64,000 nt of DNA from NCBI RefSeq assembly GCF_030247185.1, contig NC_080571.1:351040254-351104253 (forward strand), read 5' to 3'. Under the pieces are notes generated by a model, which was not told the DNA's origin, did no database searches, and saw only the letters and a program-made list of their open reading frames with translations. The stretch is from Malaya genurostris. Taxonomy: Eukaryota > Arthropoda > Insecta > Diptera > Culicidae. A program made the position numbers and the translations under genes. The first letter of the stretch is position 1. Every line of letters starts with the position of its first letter. Below are positions 12,177-21,131 of the stretch, piece after piece.

Positions 12177-12625
12177 AAACCTCCGATTTCAGATGCCGAT
12201 GTTCATCCTAATACTCCAGTATCTTACTAGCGCCTTGTAGTAAAACAGCTTTCAATTTGTCTATCCTTTACCAACTTATTGAAAAACCTGATTGATAACT
12301 TCACTCTCGTAAACAATTCTGAATTTTAGTTATAGAAAACCACCTTGTAGATATAATAAAAACTCGTTCATTTAATGGTTATCGAAACCCTAAAAAACCC
12401 TCTCGAGAAATCATTTTATTAGGTCAACATGATCTTGAGCTGCAGTAATTTCCAACTTTGAATTGTACACTATGGTTACCAATAAGAGAAATTTTACCTA
12501 TTTTACACCATTTGATCTGTTTTGAACTCCGGAACATTATTTCCGAAAACACGAACTCTCATCTCATCAAATTGTAAAGATATAATAGAATCAATTTTCT
12601 TTGGCAAAATTGTGATTCCACTAGC
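12177..12625 (-). repeat. Right arm of the diverged long inverted repeat
   Basis: Inverted counterpart of 10000-10340. It is longer than the left arm, mainly through an extra ~100 bp in the region before the second GCGCTAGT motif. Confidence 0.7.
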
Positions 12626-12649
12626 GCCACTGGATGGGTGAGTTTCTAA

Positions 12650-13606
12650 CTAATATGATTTTCATAAGGTAGACCGACACATTCCGAACACTTTGTGGAA
12701 GACAAAGTCGCTCTGAATCTTTTAGTTTTCGCACTAGAGCATAATTTTGATATAGCAAGCACACTAATTCCAACTGGTTGAGTGACTCCGAAATATACTT
12801 TCAACTTGTTAATAAACTTTGAGTATCTCGAAAGTTATTTGAAGATTCCAGATGCTAAAATACTCGCGATATTTCATTTTCAAACTGTTTTTTCTATTGT
12901 AAAGGAATCTTTATTTATTCGATGAAGGCAGGTTGGATTGCACCGAAATTGCGTGTATTTACACGCATCTCATATACATCAGACATAAAATTTCAAGTAT
13001 CTGTTGTCGCTGTGTTAGTGTCTTTTCCGTGCACATGAGTTACTGCACAGATTCAAGAAGAGAAAGATTTACTAAGCTCGGCTCTGAGATTTGTTTGTTT
13101 CATAAAAAATCCCATCCGAAAGTATATCGTTATCTTCTTGTATTGAAAAACACAAGCGAATCTCAATTCCTAAATCTTTAATGTTTGCTTACAACGTACA
13201 TCTGGTATCATACCACATAAGCAGCGCACAACTAGTCAATTTTGTCACGAGACGCCCTACAGCATAGCTGCTCACAATGTAGATTGATTCAATACTGCAG
13301 CAATTTTAGTGAAGGACTTTCTTTTTGCGTGATTTCGTTTTCAGGTTTTTGACAAATGGGCGGTCCTAACGGCTGATTATATCATTTCAGATTTTCATTT
13401 GCCACTGAAAGAAATAATCAATATGTTGAACGGGACTCATTTCAGGCGTTCAGAAGGGCCGAATTGTGTTTTTCTTACGATATCTTACTTTTTCTGGTAT
13501 ACTTTTCTCGAGCGTGTTTTGTACATAGTTTGCACTGCGAATGTACATCAAACTAATCAATTTATTCTTAATTTATATTAAATTGATTATTCTACTATAT
13601 ATGCAC
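12650..13606. other. Spacer, no gene recognised
   Basis: Contains a short stretch, GATTGATTCAATACTG (13281-13296), shared with 9476-9491. Frames at 12933-13181 and 13399-13581 have no domain I recognise. Confidence 0.35.
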
Positions 13607-13608
13607 AC

Positions 13609-14474
13609 ACTCTAAAAAAATTTGAATTTTACAGGTGACTTAATCCCTCATACGATGTAATTCATAAAGACCTAATTTGTCAAATGACGGAAAATTTAAT
13701 TTGTAATGACTTAATGTTAGATGAGCTTGAATTTTACTGGTTTCGACTGTAACTTGCGTTCTGCTAGCAGGTGCGACTGTATGAATTTAAATGCACCTTT
13801 TACCAGCCAAGCAGATGCATGCTCCTTTGGCTCGGTCGATTAACAGACGTACTTGCGATCCCATGATTCTCGGTTCAAGTCGCGGTGGGTTGCTACAAAA
13901 TTCCTTTTTTTTTTATTTCAATGAATTTCATGTAATGGAGTTTTAGACACAATATTAAATGTTCTTTCTCGTAAATTTGCGTGAACTGCGACGCTCAATT
14001 TATGTGCATCTAATAAGATGTAAAATTTTTTAAGTGTGCACTTAACAAAAACCCTGTAATTTTACATCTTATTAGATGCACATAAATGGAGTGTCGCAGT
14101 TCACGCAAATTTACGTCGAAGAACATTTAATATTGTGTCTAAAACCCCATGCCATGAAATTCATTGAAATAAAAAAAAAGAATACTTATAACAACCGCCA
14201 CGACTTGAACCGAGAATCATTTGATCGCAAGTACGTCTGTTAATCGACCGAGCCAAAGGAGCATGCATCTGCTTGGCTGGTAAAAGGTGCATTTAAATTC
14301 ATACAGTCGCACCTGCTAGCAGAACGCAAGTTACAGTCGAAACCAGTAAAATTCAAGCTCATTTAACATTAAGTCATTACAAATTAAATTTTCCGTCATT
14401 TTACAAATTAGGTCTTTATGAATTACATCGTATGAGGGATTAAGTCACCTGTAAAATTCATTTGTTTTTTGAGA
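13609..14474. mobile_element. Foldback (giant hairpin) element with tRNA-like boxes in both arms
   Basis: Two ~400-bp arms, about 13609-14020 and 14056-14474, are near-identical inverted copies around a spacer of a few dozen bases. Outer ends read CTCTAAAAAA..TTTGAATTTTACAGGTG on the left and the inverted equivalent on the right. Each arm contains a tRNA-like stretch at 13838-13895 and, inverted, about 14190-14255. An A-box-like TGGCTCGGTCGATTAAC is followed by a B-box-like GGTTCAAGTCG. The T-arm stem pairs poorly, so I do not call a tRNA gene. The arms end at the centre in an ATGTGCATCTAATAAGATG stem. It could be a foldback transposon or an inverted dimer of a tRNA-derived SINE. A relative without the tRNA part may lie at 41485-41758. 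Confidence 0.8.
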
Positions 14475-15199
14475 GTTTGCTCTAAATCAATGATTTCCAG
14501 TGGTCCCTACAGTCCACTGGTGGGCTCTAGCTCAATTTTAGTGGGTAGTAAACTCAAAATTTACAACAGGTTGGGCGAGAACCTGAAAAAAATCAGCGTT
14601 GTCATACATACGACACAAGAAAACACACATTTTCTCGATTACGCAACAAAAAGACAGACTGAAATTATGACCAATGAAATCAAAAGAAGAAAAGATAACG
14701 AAATTCAAAAACTGACCTCACAAACTCTCAGAGACAGTTACAAATCGAATCGTTCTGCCAACTAAGCTACTGTGGATGTGATGATACACAACTCAGAAGA
14801 CTTCCTGGTAGAAAAGAACTTGGTATTTGATCTGACTGTCCACGACCAGTGCGGTTCATATTTTAGTCGATTTCTTGGGGTAGAATTTTGCACACAAAAA
14901 ATTATTGCATATTTTCGCTACAATTTCTCTTTAATTCGCCGGTTAAGCAATTGTGTTTTAAACTTCATTGCGTGCTATTGATTTCTATTTTGCTTACCCA
15001 ATGTTTGATCGATAGGATCTTGAATTAACAATTAATTTACGCCGCCGGAAAATTTCAATTTTTTTTCTACTGGGTTGGCAGTAGAACGAATGGTATATTG
15101 AAAATGGGCATTCGACCAGAAAAGCTCTAAACTAGTTTTTAAATTATTAAATGTTCAAATATGCTCTAAACATTTGTTGTGCATTAATTAATTGTGTGG
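14475..15199. other. Spacer, no gene recognised
   Basis: Contains the small palindrome CCAGTGG..CCACTGG at about 14499-14521. Open frames at 14469-14765 and 14772-14981 lack recognisable domains. Confidence 0.35.
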
Positions 15200-15262
15200 T
15201 TGAAAACATTTGTCGCCAATAAGTCAATCTTTAGTAGAAATGCACCGTTGCAATTCTGGAAG
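15200..15262 (+). repeat. Short repeat shared with 20682-20735
   Basis: The words AATAAGTCA, TCTTTAGTA and AAATGCACC occur in the same order at both sites. DD37E copy 2 inserted directly into it, at TA 15263-15264. Confidence 0.5.
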
Positions 15263-15264
15263 TA

Positions 15265-16240
15265 AGGAGTGTATCGAAAAAAAAGCTGTCCACATACATT
15301 TGTGTTGTACGCATGTATTTGTGATGAGTGTTTATGCTCAGATCACAGCATGCTGTGCGTTTGACAGTCAACTTTCGTTTGTTTACTTGTTGTGCGGTTG
15401 AAATTCTGCGTTCTCAAAATGTCGCGTATTGAAAAGGAAGTGAAAATTAAGGTACTGGACACATGGCTAAGTGAGAAGGGTATTGCTATGCGAAAATTGG
15501 CAAAACGGTTTGAAATTCATCATGCCAGTATTAAAACCATCATCAATAAGTTTGGGGGACACTATTCTTTGGATGAGCTACCAGGAAAAGGCAGAAAACC
15601 CGATTCTTCCAACCCGAAACTGGACCAGAAAGTGGTATCTCTAATCATGAAGGACAAATCAATGTCAATACATGATTTGGCCCAAAAAGCAGTAACGAGT
15701 GTCGGAATGATCCAGCGAATCAAGAGGCGAAATCACCGGAAGACCTACAAGAAGCAGAAAAACTCGAAACAAAGTGTAGAACAGAAGAATCGAGCAGCAA
15801 CAAGGGCCCGGGAATTATATTCGCGTCTTTTACAGTGTCCGGATGCATGCGTTTTGATGGACGATGAGACTTATGTAAAGGAGGACTCAAAAACCCTTCC
15901 AGGTCCACAATACTTAAGGTCGATTCAAGTGAAGAAATTCGGTCGAAAGGTACTGGTATGGCAAGCAATATGTTCCTGTGGTTTGAAGTCAACCATTTTT
16001 TACACTACCAGAACTATAAATGCAGAAACCTATCAATCTGAGTGTCTCCAGAAGAGATTGCTGCTCTTAGATAAGAAGCATAGTACACCTCCACTGTTTT
16101 GGCCGGATTTAGCATCGGCTCACTATGCCAAAAACCACTCTCAATTGGCTTACGGAAAAGGGTATAAATTTCGTTGAGAAAAATATCAATTCACCAAATT
16201 GACCTGAGCTTCGACCTATCGCCTTTTTGAAGAGGGCAAA
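15265..16240 (+). mobile_element. Tc1-like DD37E element, copy 2, 3'-truncated
   Basis: Starts with AGGAGTGTATCGAAAA right after TA (15263-15264), as in copy 1. Similarity to copy 1 runs through the leader and transposase to about 16240 and then stops, short of the catalytic Glu region's end. The 3' terminal repeat is missing. The leader before the ATG is longer than in copy 1 and probably closer to the original. Confidence 0.88.
15419..16240 (+). pseudogene. DD37E transposase, frameshifted and truncated
   Basis: ATG at 15419 (MSRIEKEVK). The helix-turn-helix N-terminus is uninterrupted, the first catalytic Asp is in MDDETY and the second in WPDLASAH. Compared with copy 1, 36 bases (12 codons) are deleted in frame near 15918. 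That removes residues shortly after the first Asp. An extra A near 16131 (GCCAAAAACC versus GCCAAAACC) shifts the frame and gives a stop at 16177. The third acidic residue is lost with the truncation. It cannot be active. Confidence 0.88.
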
Positions 16241-17420
16241 CTACCCACTCGAACCAAAAATAATCTACCGGGCTTGTATCAGAGGACCTAAAAAAAGCAC
16301 TTCTTGGGAAAATTGTTGATGAAGGTTAAAGGTAATCTTAAAGGTCATAGACTAAACGGGTAAATTAATAGATATTTCCGAACAGTTCACTGGTTCACGA
16401 ACCGTGATTGAGAATTTTCCTTCCGATGTAATAGAAATCAAAATGAATCAATGATTCGGAATGACTCTTCTGCAACTTCACTGCAGAACAGTAATTGAAT
16501 CCTTAATCCTTCAACTTAAAGTGATCTGTTCGAGCAAAATTTTTTTCTTGCGCACCCCCAAACTGCTGTAGTTGTAAAAATAATGTACCACACGTGCTCA
16601 GCTGGTGTACTTACATGTGACAAAATTTCGCACTATATGCATTTCTACACATTTCGTTTAGGTTTTAATCTGTTCCAAAGAATATTTCCCCACGAGCATC
16701 GCATTCCGGATTTGCCCTCTAAACCCTAGTAGCATCTTATTTGCTGTTCGTGTCAGAATTTTCCCGACGATCGGATTCACCGATGCGAGTGGAACAAGAT
16801 AGCGTACGACGCTGAGATGAAAATAAAAAAAAATGCATGCCTAGATGCAGCAGTACGATCGACGCCACTGTTAACCGGCGATACTCGAACGCAAAACTGA
16901 TACCGTTCGTGCGACGGCGATGGTGCATGCACTTTTCGGTTATCGCCGTTGTTATCTGGCCAGAAATAAAAGGTTGCGAATTCCGATAAACACAGTTCGA
17001 TTATTTAAATTAATGAAGGAGAAATTGGACAAGACAAAAGCGGAAAACAGCGAGCCCGTTTCGCCCTGAAACCGATCCAAGAGTGCTGTGCGGCGCGTGA
17101 TATGACGATAGTAAGGTACTTGGCCATGTAGTCAAAGGGCTCTCTACTGTCAGTACGTACTTGGATTCCTCCTACATACTGCATGCTATGGCTATCGAAA
17201 TTGGATGGTGTGTTTACTCTGTTTTTTTTTAGGCTGCTCTTTGATGCCCGAGTGCAACTGAAATGCTGCACTTTACCGCACTGCAGCAGCAAGAAGGGTA
17301 GATACACTGCAATAACATTTGTACGATTAGATACCTATCTACATTTTGCTGATATTTTCATTTTACACGAACCAGACTCCGAACATGATTAAGTGGTATA
17401 TACTGAACAAAGGAATGCAA

Positions 17421-17422
17421 TG

Positions 17423-17453
<31 letters not shown>

Positions 17454-17459
17454 TGTCGA
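17421..17459. repeat. (GTC)n microsatellite
   Basis: About eleven consecutive GTC-type triplets, the last few interrupted by GTT. Confidence 0.9.
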
Positions 17460-17985
17460 TGTGGGAAGTTTCGAAACCAGCAGTGAACTGGTGCGCACGA
17501 TAACGATGTCAGTGGACACATTCCCACCAGCACCCACAGCCACTTGTGCTTGTCACTACGCCTCGTATCCAAGGCAGTAATGATTGTTTAATTCCCAGCT
17601 TCTCCCAATTATCCAGCACCTACCGAACCCAAGCAAGCCCGGAACCCATCGGAACCCATCGGGTTGGCAAACGGTTCCTGTCCCCGAACCGACTGTAGTA
17701 ACATGAACGATCAGCGATATACAAAGTGAACCCAACCCATGTAGTCATTGTATAGCAATAGGCAGACATGCAAATCATCATAAATTTGAACTTAAAGAAA
17801 ACCACATGCATAATAAAACACCGAACCCCGGTCCGGATGATGAATGCCGGAACGCAACCGGAGACAGTAGCACAGTAGCGTATGTTTTACGACACCGCAG
17901 AAATTTTGACCTCATGCAATAGGAATACAGCAATTACAATGAAATTCTGATCTACATGACGAGTTTCGTAATTGAATTTTATCCA

Positions 17986-18012
17986 CCGTCGTCGTCGTCG
18001 TCGTCGTCGTCG
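17986..18012. repeat. (GTC)n microsatellite
   Basis: Nine uninterrupted GTC/TCG triplets; same orientation as the runs at 17421 and 18389. Confidence 0.9.
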
Positions 18013-18388
18013 GGCAGTCACCGTTCCGGTACCGATGCCGAATGAGATGAGATTATTATTGCACTCGTCGACTTGGAAGGTTGTAGTTGACAGACGAAAA
18101 TCAAATCTGATTGGCATTCTATCGGAGCCGATGATACAACCCTGCTACGAACTGACAGTGCACGGTATGATGCAAAGCCGCAGGATGCCGCTCGGATGTC
18201 GCTGCGGTCAAACTATTTTGAAAGTCGGTTTCATAACATGAAACTCGGTCGGATATTACTCCCGATGTGATATTAAAACTGCAACCAAAACCACGAGAAA
18301 TCATTCCAAAACAAACTAATTACATCAACGCGATCGGGCGAAAAGACGAAGACGGGCCCAAAACGTCGGGCAAACGGGTTTAGGAGTC

Positions 18389-18406
18389 CGTCGTCGTCGT
18401 CGTCGG
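18389..18406. repeat. (CGT)n short run
   Basis: Five to six CGT triplets; third such run within 1 kb. Confidence 0.85.
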
Positions 18407-19849
18407 TTGGTCGGCCGGAGTAGTTTTTAGCAAATTCACCAGCAGCGCCCTGGTCCTCCATGCATGCAAAACATCAGGAGATCATTACCCATCTCAGCTC
18501 GACCCAGATCCGTTCGGCAATTGCAACTCGTTTTCATTTGCCTGCCCGATCTGGCCTACTCGGATCGGACGGAGTGGTTGGTGGCTGGCTTTACTTTTGT
18601 AGGTTTTCAGCATGTTTAGAGAGTCGGAGCCGCCTTTGATACTTCTCGATGATGGTTTCCATGGCTTGCTACTATAACCGACTCAATCGCCGGTGACCAC
18701 AAGCGTTTATCACTCGGAAAACCGCAGGAACATAAACAGCTTACGGAATGTGCATGTTGCCATTTATTAAACGGTACGTGTGTGATGCGTATTATGTCAG
18801 ATTTCATTTCGCTTTCGAATCCCTCCGCACACGGCCTTTTCCCTTTCGGTTGGATGTGTATTTTTCTCCAGTGGTGGTAAGTTCCGAGAGGGATAATTGG
18901 GTTTGCGTTGCAATGACCGCCCTCCGATGACGGCGACGACGTAACTCCAGCTGAGCTGCTGGTATTTGCATGGAATGTAGGCAGGAAGCTGAGGTTTTCC
19001 CCCGTACCTTCTAATGGACGGGTTAGGATGGGTTGGGAATATGCTGCGCGCTCGTCTCGAGTTTTGAAAGGACGAACTGACGCGCTAAAATATACTCTCA
19101 TTTTTGCGAAAGTCCGGTTCGTGGTTTTCATTATTTATTTTCGTAATTAGCATGCTTCATTAGCAATTGACAGGGCAGCAATTTTCGGGCACCTCATTGT
19201 GTGGCTAGGAACTGCATGCGCAATTTACACCCGGCAGGCAGTGTTCCGGGCTCGGAACTACTCTGCCGCCTGATGACGGTTTATAATACAAACAATTTTG
19301 CGGTGGCAGCTCTGATGGATGACATCTGATATCGATGAATGATACCAACCACCCGACGACCGGTTTTTTTTTGTTGTTGGTGTAATATTTGATTGATAAT
19401 ATGCATGCGCTTATCTGCCTCAGTTGGCAGTGATTGGATACTTGTTACAACCAGCGACTACCATTTGAATATTGTTGCTTTCCGCTGTTATCATCTTCCG
19501 TGTTCGCTACTCATGCGATTGACATGGAAAAGGTGTAATTAACAGTAGGCCGATGATAGCTGATGTAAGTGAGAAATGATCCCCATGAATGAGGTTTTCC
19601 CTATTGGATTGCCTCATGGTAAAATGAATTGGTTTCAGTTCTTTCTATCATAATCTACCGCAACACGCTATCAAAGTTGACCTTCAAAAGTTAATTTAAG
19701 TTGCATTCTCGAAATCCAATAAAGCTCGATTCTCCTAATTTCCGATCTTACTTTTTTCCCAGCACTCGTTCTGGTGGTATTTTGATAGTTGGTCACTGGC
19801 GTGCCACGAGATAGTCACCTTGAACCTCTTCTGTTAGGGATTTATTTCA

Positions 19850-20062
19850 ATTATGTCAGTATATCGACGTGAATACGTCCTACTTTACTAATGGTTGAGT
19901 TTTGGATCATGAATAGCTCTTGTTTCATTTGACGCATCAGCATTATTTTTTATCCACGTCATTGTAAATATGATCAGAAACTCGAGATAAATTTTTCAGT
20001 AGTGTGAGATAACTACCAATAATTCGAAATTAAAATTTTACAATATGTTGATTAGTGAAAAT
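19850..20062 (+). repeat. Interspersed repeat family W, copy 1
   Basis: Shares an ordered set of words with 50430-50690: CTTACTTTA/CCTACTTTA, TTTTGGATC/TTTTTGATC, GTGAATATCTCTTG-like, ACGCATCA and TTCAAAATTAAAATTTT-like. Moderately diverged. No coding region. Confidence 0.55.
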
Positions 20063-20069
20063 TTAATGC

Positions 20070-20335
20070 TCCATTCCTCGTCCAGAAACTAAAGGGCAGA
20101 ATCGAGTTCCAAGATTTTGGTACTGAAATCGAATCTCAGAACTTGACTCTAAGCCTGGATTTTGGAACCGAGAATTGGAACTGGAATTAAGGTTCAGCCC
20201 AGAATTCAGTTCCAAAATTCCTATCCGGAACTCAGTTCCATGATTCTGAACTTGAAGACCAGAATTCAGTTCTAAAATGCATTTCAAAACGTAGGTCAAG
20301 AATTCAGTTTCAAAACGCAGTTCAACAATTTTAGA
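20070..20335. repeat. Degenerate GAATTCAGTTCC-type tandem repeat, locus 1
   Basis: Many imperfect copies of GAATTCAGTTCCA and its complement, mixed in orientation, with no fixed period. The same vocabulary fills 46080-46600. Open frames here (20063-20299 minus) translate to repetitive LNSGL-like words and are artefacts of the repeat. Confidence 0.75.
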
Positions 20336-20512
20336 AGTGTAGCTGATTTCAGGAGACAGATTTTTAAAGATTGTTCAACGATTCATTAATTTTTTTTCTG
20401 TTGGTTTGACGTAAAGTCGTCATAACTAAGTTGAGCTTTTGCAATGACTGAGTGGAAATATATATTGGAGAAACCAAATGAATGAGAAACTTACAGAAAA
20501 GATGATTTTTTG

Positions 20513-20517
20513 AAAAA
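20513..20517 (-). terminator. T5 run downstream of tRNA-like gene
   Basis: Five T on the minus strand a few bases past the tRNA 3' end, the usual RNA polymerase III stop signal. Confidence 0.45.
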
Positions 20518-20522
20518 GATAC

Positions 20523-20594
20523 GCTCGGAGACAGGACTCGAACCTGTGTTCTTATGCATTTAGTGCATACGCGTTACCATTTCGCCACCCAAAG
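20523..20594 (-). tRNA. tRNA-like gene (degenerate, possible pseudogene or SINE head)
   Basis: The 72 bases fold as a tRNA. The A box TGGCGAAATGG and B box GGTTCGAGTCC are close to consensus. The D stem is GCG/CGC, the anticodon stem TATGC/GCATA and the T stem ACAGG/CCTGT, all fully paired. The acceptor stem has one mismatch and two wobbles. The seven-base anticodon loop is ACTAAAT, so the triplet at 34-36 is TAA, but position 33 is C where U is nearly universal. A Leu(UAA) identity would need a long variable arm, which is absent. It may therefore be a decayed tRNA or the head of a tRNA-derived SINE. A T5 terminator follows. Confidence 0.55.
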
Positions 20595-20681
20595 CAGTGT
20601 GATAGACACGGCTCTAGCGTACGACTGGGTTTGGTTAACGTACATCGAACATGGTCTAAAACTCTGAATGGAAGAATGTGT

Positions 20682-20735
20682 TTGTCGTAAATAAGTCATT
20701 CTTTAGTATAAATGCACCATTACCGTTCCGGAAGC
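20682..20735 (+). repeat. Short repeat shared with 15200-15262
   Basis: See 15200-15262; this copy is uninterrupted and lies upstream of the I-like element. Confidence 0.45.
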
Positions 20736-20948
20736 GAAGCAATAAAAGTTGCAAAATTTACACAATCTACCAATACGAATTATTATCTGTATTCGGAAGT
20801 GTTGAAGAAGCATTTAGAACGTGTCGTCCACAATTCATATCTTCCAAACTACAGTCGGTGTTGAACAGTCGTTCGCACCGCACGCGTATAGCTCTTGGCT
20901 ACTGGAAATTTTTTCTGGCTACCTAGAGTTTCATTGATTCAAGGCTTC

Positions 20949-21091
20949 AGTCTTTTTCAAGGCTTCCTGAATCTCCAGTCGTTTTAAAGACTAACAATTA
21001 GTCAGCCTTTCTCAGGGCTATACAAAGAGTGATATTCTAATATAACCAGTCTTTTTCAAGACTACGAAATTAATCAGCCTTTTTTAAGGCT
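20949..21091 (+). promoter_or_regulatory. Array of five histone-like stem-loops
   Basis: Five 16-base hairpins, each a 6-bp stem and 4-base T-rich loop: 20949-20964, 20977-20992, 21004-21019, 21048-21063, 21076-21091. The fourth (AGTCTTTTTCAAGACT) and fifth (AGCCTTTTTTAAGGCT) are perfect. The others have wobbles or one mismatch. Three start points are 27-28 bases apart, one 44. Size, stem length and loop (TTTC) match the replication-dependent histone mRNA 3' stem-loop, though the stem bases differ. The role in the retroelement is unknown. Confidence 0.6.
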
Positions 21092-21131
21092 AGCTATTCA
21101 AAGAACTATTCAACGAACTAATCACGTAAAT

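Larger units (their letters stand above)
16241..19849. other. Largely unique sequence with CGT runs; no gene recognised
   Basis: Higher GC than the repeat-rich flanks, with balanced composition and several CG-rich stretches. I find no convincing exon. The longest frame, 18616-19131 on the minus strand (171 codons), has no domain and reads like chance. This block could hold host regulatory or intronic DNA. Three short CGT repeats are listed separately. Confidence 0.45.

Noticed and set aside
13838..13895. tRNA-like sequence in the hairpin element arm
   Set aside because: A and B boxes are present but the T stem does not pair, so no tRNA gene is called; kept as part of the element.
15720..15992. 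Minus-strand frames inside both DD37E copies (also 1055-1243 and 1480-1680)
   Set aside because: Antisense shadows of the transposase.
17421..17459. Possible CRISPR-like or coding triplet array
   Set aside because: Simple microsatellite without spacers; the genome is eukaryotic.
18616..19131. 171-codon minus-strand open frame in unique sequence
   Set aside because: No domain, irregular residue use, overlapping frames on the other strand; compatible with chance in GC-richer DNA.
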